Shown piece by piece: positions 1 through 6,622 of a DNA stretch of 10,964 nt (within the stretch, counting starts at the first letter, position 1; every line of letters begins with the position of its first letter). Both the position numbers and the translations under genes were made by a program. The stretch comes from an uncultured Actinomycetes bacterium. GTDB lineage: Bacteria; Actinomycetota; Thermoleophilia; Solirubrobacterales; 70-9. The DNA lies in assembly GCA_946886425.1 (NCBI GenBank), contig CAMPIP010000069.1, positions 1-10,964 of the forward strand, written 5' to 3'. A model generated the notes under the pieces. It had not been told where the DNA came from, did no database searches, and worked only from the letters and a program-made list of their open reading frames with translations.

Positions 1-604
1 GGCGCAGCCCGTGCCCATGCCGACGCCGACCGTTCAGCCGGGCGAACGCCCCCTCCCGGTCTCGCTCCCTCCTCCTCCGCGACCGCACGCCCGAATCGAC
101 GACGGCGATCGCGACCGCCCCCTCCGCCTGCCGCGCCTCAACCTGGACATCGGGACGACCGTGTTCGAGCGCGTTGGCGAGGACGTTGTCGAGCGCCTGT
201 TCGAGGCGGGCGCGATCGCCGAGGACCGCGACCGTCCCGGCCCGCCAGCAGAGCCGCACCGAGCCACCCCCCAGCTCGGCTCGCGGGCGCCAGCGCGACA
301 GCGCCACCCGCAGCAGGGCCTCGACTTCGACCGGTCCGGTCCGGTCGACGGCGGGGTGTCCGTTGATCTCGCAATCGAGTCGCTCCAGCGCCTGCGACGC
401 CAGGCGCAGGCAGGACTCGGCGCCCTCGGAAGCGGCCGGACCCGCTCCGACTAGAGCCAGCACCTGCAAGGGGCGCCGCAGCTCGTGCAGGCACTCGTTG
501 AGCGCCGAGCGGCGACGGCCGCCGTAGAAGCCACCGGCGAGGAGCACCGCCAGCGAGGCGGCGAGCGGCCATCCGGCGGCGACCTGGGAGAGGCTCAGGT
601 CCAT
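1..604 (-). CDS. Sensor histidine kinase, membrane-anchored, partial (C-terminus beyond left edge)
   Basis: An open frame reads from an ATG at 604-602 through the left edge (201 codons visible). Residues about 11-28 (WPLAASLAVLLAGGFYGG) form one hydrophobic segment followed by RRR, so the protein has a single membrane anchor and almost no room for an extracellular sensor. The H-box is at about residues 36-46 (NECLHELRRPL), with H40 the likely phosphorylated histidine. The N-box is LEQALDNVLANALEHG (about 134-149), the G1 box is VVDSG (about 168-172), and a glycine-rich HGHGL near the edge fits the G2 region. These are the marks of a two-component kinase that autophosphorylates on His and passes phosphate to a response regulator. 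A GAGGGG ribosome site lies about 10 nt before the ATG. It is divergent from the ArsR-type gene. The response regulator at 1577-2290 is a possible partner, but a gene beyond the left edge could be instead. Confidence 0.85.
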   Translation of the reverse strand, partial: MDLSLSQVAAGWPLAASLAVLLAGGFYGGRRRSALNECLHELRRPLQVLALVGAGPAASEGAESCLRLASQALERLDCEINGHPAVDRTGPVEVEALLRVALSRWRPRAELGGGSVRLCWRAGTVAVLGDRARLEQALDNVLANALEHGRPDVQVEARQAEGAVAIAVVDSGVRSRRRRERDREGAFARLNGRRRHGHGLR

Positions 605-969
605 CGCGTCATCGCCCCTCGCGGTCGCTCGACATGGCGACCTCAAGGCGTCGGCGCGACCGATTTCTCCCCCACCCCCGGCCACGGATGGCAGGGAAAC
701 GCGCACCCACCGGCCCTAATGCGGTCTCGGCCAGGCGCCTCAGGGCGGCGGGTGCGCATAGATGAGACCTGTTTAACGCTAAGAGTCGTTCCGGTTCAGG
801 CACAAAGATGTTTAGCCCCGGCACAGCAAACTACTTTTTTCGCTCTATAAGCCACATTCAATATGGGAAACGACGGAGCGTTTTGGAATACTTGATTTAG
901 AAACCGGGGTGATTACACCCCAGAAGCCACCTCATCCCGGCCCCCACCCCGATCGGAGGATCAACCCAA
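605..969. promoter_or_regulatory. Divergent intergenic region with AT-rich island
   Basis: This 365-bp stretch has no credible gene. It separates the histidine kinase (minus) from the ArsR-type regulator (plus), so promoters for both should lie here. About 771-903 is clearly AT-richer than the rest of the window (T and A runs near 831-840 and 890-903), as expected for promoter DNA in a GC-rich genome. I cannot fix -35/-10 boxes with confidence. A small inverted repeat sits at 906-921, and a GGAGGA ribosome site at 955-960 serves the gene starting at 970. The part from 605 to about 770 is GC-rich and shows nothing I recognise. Confidence 0.55.
906..921. promoter_or_regulatory. Inverted repeat GGGGTG-ATTA-CACCCC, candidate operator
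   Basis: Two perfect 6-bp arms flank a 4-bp centre, 48 bp before the start codon of the ArsR-type regulator and just downstream of the AT-rich island. Winged-helix dimers of this kind bind short dyads near their own promoters, so an autoregulatory operator is plausible. The arms are short and GC-rich, so chance or a small RNA hairpin in the 5' leader remains possible. Confidence 0.3.
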
Positions 970-1551
970 GTGGCCCAGACCCGCACGTCACCAGAGGGAA
1001 TCACCCAGCAGCTCGCCAAGGCGCTCGCCCACCCACTGCGCGTCCGCATCCTCACCTCGCTGCACAAGGGCATCTCCAGCCCCAATCAGCTCGCGCAGGA
1101 ACTCGGCGAGCCACTCGGCAACGTCAGCTACCACGTCAAGACCCTGCTCGAATTCGACTGCGTCGAACTTGTCAAAACCGAGCCCCGCCGCGGTGCCGTC
1201 GAGCACTTCTACCGGGCCACGGAGCGCGCTTTCTTCAGCGACAGCGACTGGGAGAAGATCCCGGCCTCGGCCCGCAAGGGGATCTCCGGCGCCGTCCTCG
1301 AGATGATCGGTCAGGACTCGACCGCGGCGCTCGTCGCCGGCACGATCGACGCCCGCAGCGACTCCCACGTCAGCCGCACTCCGCTCGTCCTCGACGAGAA
1401 GGGCTGGAGCGAGCTCAACGCCCTGCTCGGCGAGACGCTCGAGCGCGCGATCGAGATCCAGGAGGAGTCCGCCAGCCGCCTCGGCAAGGACGAGGGCATC
1501 GAGACGAAACTGTCGATCCTCCACTTCGAGTCGCCGGCGGAGTCGAAGTAA
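970..1551 (+). CDS. ArsR/HTH_20-type winged-helix transcriptional regulator
   Basis: The protein has 193 aa and starts at GTG, with GGAGGA nine bases upstream. Residues about 10-85 form a winged helix: ALAHPLRVRILTSL (helix 1-2), SPNQLAQELGEPLGNVSYHVKTLLEFDCVELV (helix-turn-helix and recognition helix) and a wing with EPRRGAVEHFYRAT. The order and the HPLRVRIL / VSYHVKTL motifs are typical of the ArsR-like HTH_20 group. There is no CxC metal-binding motif in the recognition helix (only C64), so this is unlikely to be a classic metal sensor. Residues about 86-193 form an acidic, mostly helical C-terminal region, probably for dimerisation or ligand sensing. The gene is divergent from the histidine kinase and converges with the response regulator, with 25 bp between stops. 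The targets are unknown, and self-regulation through the 906-921 dyad is a guess. Confidence 0.85.
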   Translation: MAQTRTSPEGITQQLAKALAHPLRVRILTSLHKGISSPNQLAQELGEPLGNVSYHVKTLLEFDCVELVKTEPRRGAVEHFYRATERAFFSDSDWEKIPASARKGISGAVLEMIGQDSTAALVAGTIDARSDSHVSRTPLVLDEKGWSELNALLGETLERAIEIQEESASRLGKDEGIETKLSILHFESPAESK

Positions 1552-1576
1552 CGCGGGCGAGAGGCTGGGGTGACGG

Positions 1577-2290
1577 TCAGCCGTCGACGAGCCGGTAACC
1601 GACGCCCCAGCAATTGACCACATAGCGGCCGTGCTCCGGATCGAGTTTGCGCCGGAGCCGGCTCGCGTGTGAGTCCAAGGTGCGCGTGCGGCTGGGGCTG
1701 GCGAGCCCCCAGACCGCCTCCAGCAGTTCCTGCTTGGCGAAGACGCGAGTTGGCTCGCCGGCGAGGACGCGCAGCAGCGCGAACTCCTTCTTGGCAAGGG
1801 CGATCTCGCGATCGGCGACCGTGACCCGCCTCCGCAGCGGGTCGACTTCGAGCTCGCCGACCCGGCAGGGGCCGTTGGGGCTGGGGGCGCGGCGGCGCAG
1901 CACCGCGGCGATCCGGGCCCGCAGCTCTTCCGGCGCGAAGGGCTTGACCAGGTAGTCGTCGGCGCCGGCCCGGAAGCCGCGAACCCGATCGGCGATGGCG
2001 CTGCGGCCGCTGAGTACGATCACCGGCAGGCGCGGATCGAAACGGGACTCGACGCCGTCGCCGCGACGGATCTCGCGCAGCACGTCGAGCCCGGAGGCGT
2101 CGGGAAGGGTGAGATCGAGGAGCAGCAAGTCTGGCTGGCTGAACCGGCAGAGGCGCAGCGCGTCGGAGGCGGTCGGCGCCGGCAGCACCCCGTAACGGTC
2201 GGCGGCGAGGTGCTCGCAGAGCAGCTCCAGGGTGGTCGCGTCGTCCTCGCAGACGACGACGCTGGCGATCTCCTGGCGGCGCGGCAACAT
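1577..2290 (-). CDS. Two-component response regulator, OmpR/PhoB family
   Basis: The protein has 237 aa from the ATG at 2290-2288. An upstream in-frame extension exists but runs through the DUF192 gene in another frame, so this start is preferred. The receiver domain covers about 9-130, with acidic pair D16/D17, phospho-acceptor D59 in LLLLDLTLPDASG, S94 in VLSG, and K116 in LVKPF. A PhoB-type winged helix covers about 143-236, with the block ending in SRLRRKLDPEHGRYVVNCWGVGYRLV. It should bind DNA as a phosphorylated dimer and control transcription. It begins 7 bp after the DUF192 stop codon (spacer GGGCGGG, with GAGG overlapping the stop), which indicates co-transcription and coupled translation. 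No kinase is directly adjacent. The co-oriented partial kinase at 1-604 is the nearest candidate partner, with the ArsR-type gene lying between them on the other strand. Confidence 0.92.
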   Translation of the reverse strand: MLPRRQEIASVVVCEDDATTLELLCEHLAADRYGVLPAPTASDALRLCRFSQPDLLLLDLTLPDASGLDVLREIRRGDGVESRFDPRLPVIVLSGRSAIADRVRGFRAGADDYLVKPFAPEELRARIAAVLRRRAPSPNGPCRVGELEVDPLRRRVTVADREIALAKKEFALLRVLAGEPTRVFAKQELLEAVWGLASPSRTRTLDSHASRLRRKLDPEHGRYVVNCWGVGYRLVDG

Positions 2291-2297
2291 CCCGCCC

Positions 2298-2726
2298 TCA
2301 AGGGCCGGGCGGCGCAAACTCTCCCCCCACCGCGGCGGGAATCTCCAGGACCGCGCGGGCGCGGCGGTGGCAGAGCAGGCGCCGGGGTGGCACCGCGAGG
2401 TGTCGGTCGAGGACACGGCCGGCGTCGTCGAGAAAGACGACGTCGAGGGCGAAGCGCATCCCGAAGGTGTGGACGCTCGCGCAACGCGGGATCAGCAGGC
2501 CCGCTCCGGCCCGCTCGACCGGCAGCAAGGCGAGGCCCAGCAGCCGCGCCCGCGGCCCGACGGCGACGGCAACGTCGCGGTCGGCGAGGCGAACCCGCGG
2601 CAGGGCCGCCAGGCGGGGTGCGAGCGGTGCCGCTTCCACCACCGTCCAAGGCACGACGAGGAGGGACTTCTCCCCTCGCCACTCGCCGGCGCCCCCCGAA
2701 CTCCTCCAAGACGCCGCGGGGTGCAA
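2298..2726 (-). CDS. DUF192 family protein
   Basis: The frame gives up to 142 aa from a TTG at 2726. The conserved block GLLIPRCASVHTFGMRF followed by ALDVVFLDDAGRVLDRHLAVPPRR (about residues 76-116), then ARAVLEIPA, is the DUF192 (COG1430) signature. The biochemical function of that family is not established. The domain proper begins near residue 38 (PRLAALPRVRLADRDVAVAV), and the first ~28 residues look non-conserved, so the true start may be one of the GTG codons around residues 24-30 (about 2637-2657). No start has a strong ribosome site. Unlike many family members, this copy shows no clear signal peptide. It is the first gene of a pair with the response regulator and is divergent from the gene at 2768. 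Confidence 0.8.
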   Translation of the reverse strand: MHPAASWRSSGGAGEWRGEKSLLVVPWTVVEAAPLAPRLAALPRVRLADRDVAVAVGPRARLLGLALLPVERAGAGLLIPRCASVHTFGMRFALDVVFLDDAGRVLDRHLAVPPRRLLCHRRARAVLEIPAAVGGEFAPPGP

Positions 2727-2767
2727 AGGGTCGTTCAGCCCCTGCCCCGAGCGGGCACGGGACTACG

Positions 2768-3292
2768 ATGATCGGCAAGATCATGTCCCTGCTCGCCGGG
2801 CTTGCGGACAGGCCGCTTCAACTCATGGAAAAGAAGACGACCCGCAGAGGGAATTACGAGTCTGGCTCCGACTACGTGCTCGAGTACGGGGAGCTCCGCT
2901 TCGCCTTCAACGAGGAGGACTTCGGCCAGCGCGTCGAGCAGGCCGCGGTCAAACTCGGCTTCGTCGGCCAGGGACTCAGCCGCGAGGAGCTCGACGACCT
3001 TCTCGACCTCGCCGTCAGCGGCGAGATCGCCGAGCCCACCTCCCGCCTCGGAGAGCACATCAACGAGAACTGGGAGGACCTGGTCGGGCCCTCCAACCGC
3101 AGCCTCGTCCACTGGATCCGCCGCCTCGTCTTCCGGGGCGCCTGGCTCGACCAGCGCGTCAAGGAGGGCGAGCTCGACATCGTCTTCGACGAGCGAACCC
3201 AGACCTTCGGCTACGTCCAGCCGGACCGCAGCTCCGAGCTGATCGAGCTGTCGAAAGAGCCGAGCTGGCGGCGGATTGCTTATCGGCGTTAG
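2768..3292 (+). CDS. Conserved-looking hypothetical protein
   Basis: The protein has 174 aa, and I do not recognise the family. The frame is open far upstream, but the upstream part is the shadow of the DUF192 and regulator genes. ATG at 2768 (or ATG at 2783) is the likely start, and its ribosome site is weak. Codon use from 2830 on is strongly GC-ending, as expected of a real gene. The sequence is soluble and acidic, with no membrane segment or Cys. Residues 27-50 are a Tyr-rich, probably beta region (GNYESGSDYVLEYGELRFAF). Residues 50-90 look helical (DFGQRVEQAAVKLGFVGQG, then an acidic SREELDDLLDLA). A W/R-rich middle follows (NRSLVHWIRRLVFRGAWLDQR), and the C-terminus contains FGYVQPDRSSELIEL. 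Its stop lies three bases before palindromic element E1. The job is unknown. Confidence 0.6.
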   Translation: MIGKIMSLLAGLADRPLQLMEKKTTRRGNYESGSDYVLEYGELRFAFNEEDFGQRVEQAAVKLGFVGQGLSREELDDLLDLAVSGEIAEPTSRLGEHINENWEDLVGPSNRSLVHWIRRLVFRGAWLDQRVKEGELDIVFDERTQTFGYVQPDRSSELIELSKEPSWRRIAYRR

Positions 3293-3295
3293 CTA

Positions 3296-3406
3296 GGCGG
3301 GGTCCGGGTAGGGATTCCGCTTAACATTTTCGGTCATCGGGTGAGGCAGTCCTAGATTCAGGCGCCGAAAAAGTACAAGACGCTCCATCCCTACCCGGAC
3401 CCCGCC
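3296..3406. repeat. Palindromic element E1 (20-bp perfect inverted arms, 71-nt core)
   Basis: The left arm GGCGGGGTCCGGGTAGGGAT (3296-3315) is matched perfectly by its reverse complement at 3387-3406, enclosing 71 nt. On the minus strand the core contains CTTGTACTTTTTCGGC, then GAATCTAGGACTGCC and ACCGAA. The same blocks occur, slightly changed, in the core of E2 at 9465-9579. The minus-strand frame from ATG 3388 to TAG 3293 is open for 31 codons (starting MERLVLFRRLNLG, ending NPYPDPA). The element fills the gap between two converging genes, with TAG stops touching back to back at 3290-3295. A second 5-bp hairpin (CCACG-AG-CGTGG) abuts it at 3407-3418. A transcription-stop role in either direction is possible, but there is no U-tract beside the stem. 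I read it as a dispersed repeat. Confidence 0.75.
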
Positions 3407-3448
3407 CCACGAGCGTGGATGGCGATTCGCCGGTAGGTCGTTGGTCGT

Positions 3449-4390
3449 CTAGTTGGTCGGGCGCTCGAGGGCGGCGACGACGGTGAGGGAGCCGCTGCCG
3501 GTGGTGCCGCGGCCGGCGTCGAAGAAATCCTTGGCGGCGTCGGCATCGCCGTGGGCCTCGCCGAGGCGGGTCAGGGAGTCGACCAGGAGGATGATGTCCT
3601 CGCCCTTGGCGGCGCGGGACTTGGCCTGCTCAAGGGCGTCGTCGGCGTGGCGGGGTTGCCCGGCGGCGACGATCTCGGCCTGGGGCGCCTCGCGCTTCCA
3701 GTCGGCGAGCTCCTCGGGGCTGGGGTCGATCAGCAGGGCGACCGGGTCGGGGCCCTTGGAAGCGTCGGCGAGATCGGCGGCGACCGAGCGCAGCAGCGCC
3801 GTGCAGGCCTCGCGGCTCTCGGCCGCAAGAACGGTCTGGCGCCCGGGCTCGGGGGGCAGCAGCAGGCCCTGCAGGGTCACGCCCTGCTTGCCGCGGCGGC
3901 CGAAGCGGCGGCGCCGGCGACGGCGCGGACGGGAAGCCTCCTCGGCGGCGGGGGCCGGCTCGGCGGCGGGCTCCGGCTCCGGCGGCGCCGCCTCGGTGGA
4001 AGTCTCGGGCTCGGGCTCGGACCGGCGCGACTCGGGCGCCTCGGTGCCGGACCCCTCCCCCGCACCGCGACCGCCGCGGCGCCGGCGACGGCGCGCGGGC
4101 CGATCGCTCCCGGCGCCCTCGTCGCGATCCTCGCCGCGACCGGAGCGCTGGTCACCCCCGCCACGACCCGAGCGCTCGCGCTGCGCGTCGCCACCGCGCT
4201 CGCGGCCCTCGCCGCCACGGCTGCGCCGCGATGGGCGGGACGGCGCGGTCTCCGCGTCGCCGGGGTCGCCTCCGGCGAGCTGGTCGATCAGCTCGGCCCG
4301 GCTCAACATCCGGTAGCGCTTGATGCCGGCCTCGGCGGCCAGCGAGTGAAGATCTGAGAGGTGCTTGGTTTCCAGCTCTGCCTTGGTCAT
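3449..4390 (-). CDS. Rho-like protein: Rho_N domain, Arg-rich linker, degenerate RecA-like domain
   Basis: The protein has 313 aa from ATG 4390, 17 bp after the glpD stop. A TTG overlapping that stop is an alternative start. Residues 1-40 (KHLSDLHSLAAEAGIKRYRMLSRAELIDQL) form a Rho N-terminal helical domain. Residues about 45-168 are low complexity, with RGG/Arg-rich and Pro-Glu-rich stretches. Residues about 170-310 resemble the Rho ATPase core: LLLPPEPGRQT sits where Rho has the P-loop (APPKAGKT), VALLIDPSPEE matches VLLIDERPEE, IILLVDSLTRL matches the Walker B strand, and GSGSLTVVAAL matches the following strand. Both P-loop lysines and the catalytic Glu-Arg of the DERPEE motif are absent. 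The RNA-binding OB fold is missing, and the protein stops before the EEFKGTGN R-loop. It is therefore unlikely to be an active helicase. It may be an RNA-binding pseudo-enzyme or a modulator of true Rho. No frameshift is visible. Confidence 0.7.
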   Translation of the reverse strand: MTKAELETKHLSDLHSLAAEAGIKRYRMLSRAELIDQLAGGDPGDAETAPSRPSRRSRGGEGRERGGDAQRERSGRGGGDQRSGRGEDRDEGAGSDRPARRRRRRGGRGAGEGSGTEAPESRRSEPEPETSTEAAPPEPEPAAEPAPAAEEASRPRRRRRRRFGRRGKQGVTLQGLLLPPEPGRQTVLAAESREACTALLRSVAADLADASKGPDPVALLIDPSPEELADWKREAPQAEIVAAGQPRHADDALEQAKSRAAKGEDIILLVDSLTRLGEAHGDADAAKDFFDAGRGTTGSGSLTVVAALERPTN

Positions 4391-4407
4391 CAGACGCGGC
4401 AGGTTAT

Positions 4408-6081
4408 TCAACCGGCAGCGCCGGGGTCGATGCCCTCGCGCGCGGCCGCCTCGACCCAGGCCTCGGCCTCTTGCTTGACGCGGCGGCGGGACCAGTCGAG
4501 CTCGCGGCCGAGCACTTCGGCGACCGGCCGCACGTCGGCGGCCGTGCGCAGCCGCGGAGCCGCCAGGATCCCCAGCCGGGTGCGGCGCAGCAGCACGTCG
4601 GCGACCGTGCGGGCCTGCTCGCGGCGGGCGGCGATCGCCACCTCGGCGAGCAGGTCGGGGCGGCCGGGGACGATCGGCTCCGCCAACCGTGGGTCCTTCC
4701 AAGCGAGGTCGAGGACAGCCCGGGTGGCGTGGCCGTAACGGAAGGCGAGCTGGTGGACCGCCTCCTCGCTGACCGCTTCGGGGGCGCCGAGGTCGTCGGG
4801 CCGGGCCTCCATCCCAAGCGGGATCTCGGCGGTGTGGCAGGGCGCCTCGCGGCCCTCGCGCTCGACCAGGCGGTCGACGGTCTGCTTCGCCATCCGCCGC
4901 CAGGTCGTCAGCTTGCCGCCGGTGATCGTCAGCATCCCCGAGGAGGTCTCATACAGCTCCGCTTTGCGGGAGATGTCGACGGACTTGCGGGGGTCGCCGG
5001 AGGAGATCAGCGGCCGCACCCCGGCGTAGGCGCCGACCAGGTCGGACTGGGTGAGGCGGGTCCCGAAGTAGTCGTTGACGGCGTCGAGCAGGTACTCGAC
5101 GTCGTCCTCGCCCGGCCGCGGGTGGGCGATGTCGCCCTCGAAGTCGTTGTCGGTGGTGCCGACCAGGGTCCGCCCGTACCAGGGCAGCGAGAAGATCATC
5201 CGCCCTTCGCCGGCCGGGACGATGCAGGCGGCGCGGCCCATCGGCAGGTCCTTCTGGTCGATCACGACGTGGGTGCCGCGGCTGGGCGCGATCCGCGGCA
5301 CGTCCTCCTCCTCGATCACCTCGGGGCGGATCTCGTCGGCCCAGACGCCGGTCGCGTTGACGACGTGGTCGGCGCGGACCTCAACCCGCTCGCCGGACTC
5401 GGCCTCGACGAAGGCGACCCCGGCGGCGCGGCCGTTGTCGGAGGTGACCTCGACGACGTCGGCGCCGTTCAGCATCACCGCCCCGAAGCGCTCCGCCTCG
5501 CCGAGCACGGTGAGGACCAGCCGGACGTCGTCGGTCTGGCAGTCGTAGAACATGTAGGCGTCGTGGGGGTCGCGCGCGGCCAGGGCCGGGATCAGCTCCA
5601 GGACCTCGTCGCGGTCGATCGTGCGGTGGCGGTCCGGCGACCAGTAGAAGTCCGCGTCCTCTTCCTTGGAGGAGCGCATCTCGCGGCGGCTGCGACCGAC
5701 CCGGGTCGTCGCCATCACGTCGTACATGTTCAGGCCGATCCCGAGTTTGCGGTCGCGGCGATCCTCGCCCAGCGAGGCAACCAGGAACGGGGTCGGGTAG
5801 ACCAGGTGGGGCGCGAGCTGGACCATCAACTGGCGCTCCAGAAGGGCCTCGCGGACCAGGCCGAGGTCGAAGTTCTGCAGATAGCGGAGGCCGCCGTGGA
5901 CCATCTTCGAGGAGCGGCTGGAGGTGCCGACCGCGTAGTCGTCGCGCTCCAGCAGGGCAACTGAGTAGCCGCGCGAGGCGGCGTCGAGGGCGACGCCGGC
6001 GCCGGTGATGCCGCCGCCGATAACGACCACCTCGAAGGTCTCGCCGGCGATCGTCTCGAGGGCTTCGGCGCGACTCAACAT
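4408..6081 (-). CDS. glpD: Glycerol-3-phosphate dehydrogenase (FAD-dependent)
   Basis: The protein has 557 aa, the usual length for bacterial GlpD. It oxidises sn-glycerol 3-phosphate to dihydroxyacetone phosphate at the inner membrane surface and passes electrons to quinone. The N-terminus has the FAD dinucleotide fold VVVIGGGITGAGVALDAASRG (about 18-38) followed by LLERDD. The family stretch GTSSRSSKMVHGGLRYLQN lies at about 52-70. Later landmarks are VVNATGVWAD, RGTHVVID, GTTDNDFEGD and TITGGKLTTWRRMA, with a helical C-terminal domain from about 420. ATG 6081 overlaps the nitroreductase stop by one base (TGATG), so translation is probably coupled, since no good ribosome site is visible. 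No glpK or glpF is in the window. Its place behind a transporter and nitroreductase may be operon history rather than pathway logic. Confidence 0.95.
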   Translation of the reverse strand: MLSRAEALETIAGETFEVVVIGGGITGAGVALDAASRGYSVALLERDDYAVGTSSRSSKMVHGGLRYLQNFDLGLVREALLERQLMVQLAPHLVYPTPFLVASLGEDRRDRKLGIGLNMYDVMATTRVGRSRREMRSSKEEDADFYWSPDRHRTIDRDEVLELIPALAARDPHDAYMFYDCQTDDVRLVLTVLGEAERFGAVMLNGADVVEVTSDNGRAAGVAFVEAESGERVEVRADHVVNATGVWADEIRPEVIEEEDVPRIAPSRGTHVVIDQKDLPMGRAACIVPAGEGRMIFSLPWYGRTLVGTTDNDFEGDIAHPRPGEDDVEYLLDAVNDYFGTRLTQSDLVGAYAGVRPLISSGDPRKSVDISRKAELYETSSGMLTITGGKLTTWRRMAKQTVDRLVEREGREAPCHTAEIPLGMEARPDDLGAPEAVSEEAVHQLAFRYGHATRAVLDLAWKDPRLAEPIVPGRPDLLAEVAIAARREQARTVADVLLRRTRLGILAAPRLRTAADVRPVAEVLGRELDWSRRRVKQEAEAWVEAAAREGIDPGAAG

Positions 6082-6590
6082 CAGTCGAGGAAGACGGTCG
6101 TCTCGGTGACGGGTGGGCGCGGCGGCGCCGGCCGCTCCTGGCGCGGGTGGCCGAGGTGCAGGAGGGCGACGAAGCGCTCCTCGTCCGGCAGGCCGACGGC
6201 GGCGCGTCCCTCGGGATCGCGCAGCAGGTCGGGGGTGCGCCAGTAGCCGGCGAGGCCGCGGCCGTGGGCGGCGAGCAGGACGATGTAGGAGGCGACCGCG
6301 GTCGCGTGCAGGTCTTCCTCGTCCTGGAGCGGGTCGCCGGAGAGCGCCGAGGAGACGACGACCAGGGTCGGGCAGCGGTCGAGCTTGGCGGCTCCCTCGG
6401 GGCCGGCCACCTCCTTCAGCCGCGCCAGCGAGGCCGGGCCGACGACCCGGAAGCGCCAGGGCGCGGTGAGATGGTGGTTGGGCGCCCAGACGGCCAGGTC
6501 GAGCAGCTCGGCCAGCTGCTCGCGGGTGAGCGGCTCGGCAGTGAACGCCTTGTGGGTGCGCCGGGTGCGGATCGCGGTCTCCACGTCCAT
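6081..6590 (-). CDS. Nitroreductase-family FMN oxidoreductase
   Basis: The protein has 169 aa from ATG 6590. A longer in-frame extension upstream reads back through the end of the transporter gene in another frame and looks non-coding. The N-terminal IRTRRTHKAF (about 7-16) is the FMN-phosphate-binding arginine motif. WAPNHHLTAPWRFRVVG (about 35-51) is the typical second motif, and a helical middle with AAHGRGLAGYWRTP (about 107-120) and a C-terminal LHLGHP (about 144-149) complete the short nitroreductase fold. Such enzymes are usually homodimers with FMN and NAD(P)H, and the real substrate cannot be read from sequence. It lies 31 bp after the S-component gene and overlaps glpD by one base. 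BluB, which makes the B12 lower ligand, belongs to the same superfamily, but its sequence hallmarks are not evident here. Confidence 0.88.
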   Translation of the reverse strand: MDVETAIRTRRTHKAFTAEPLTREQLAELLDLAVWAPNHHLTAPWRFRVVGPASLARLKEVAGPEGAAKLDRCPTLVVVSSALSGDPLQDEEDLHATAVASYIVLLAAHGRGLAGYWRTPDLLRDPEGRAAVGLPDEERFVALLHLGHPRQERPAPPRPPVTETTVFLD

Positions 6591-6605
6591 CGGTCGAGCG
6601 TACCC

Positions 6606-6622
6606 GGCGCGGCGCCCGCGCC
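6606..6622 (-). terminator. GC hairpin directly after the S-component/toroid gene
   Basis: On the minus strand GGCGCGG-GCG-CCGCGCC forms a perfect 7-bp stem with a 3-nt loop, starting at the last base of the stop codon at 6622-6624. There is no U-tract, so it is not a classic intrinsic terminator. It might attenuate transcription or protect the 3' end of the upstream mRNA segment, in the 31-bp gap before the nitroreductase gene. Confidence 0.3.

Noticed and set aside
826..850. TACTTTTTTCG near the kinase/ArsR promoter region resembles TACTTTTTCGG of the E1 core
   Set aside because: Similarity stops after about 11 bases and there are no flanking inverted arms. It is probably a chance T-run in AT-rich promoter DNA.
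1552..1576. Terminator between the converging ArsR-type and response regulator genes
   Set aside because: Only 25 bp, with no stable stem or T-run visible.
2210..2767. Long + strand extension upstream of the 2768 gene as its N-terminus
   Set aside because: It is antisense to the DUF192 domain and the response regulator start, has low-complexity Arg/Gly/Pro composition, and is best seen as a shadow.
3870..4260. Arg/Gly/Glu/Pro-rich stretch as a frameshifted or non-coding region
   Set aside because: The frame is continuous with the Rho_N domain before it and the RecA-like part after it, and such linkers are common in actinobacterial Rho proteins.
4471..5964. Long + strand open frame opposite glpD
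   Set aside because: The mirror frame of a GC-rich gene often stays open. Its translation is repetitive Gly/Val/Asp without domains, while glpD on the other strand is unmistakable.
6081..6590. Nitroreductase as BluB (5,6-dimethylbenzimidazole synthase) supporting a B12 theme
   Set aside because: The protein is short and carries RRTHKAF and WAPNHH motifs of generic nitroreductases. I see no BluB-specific hallmarks.
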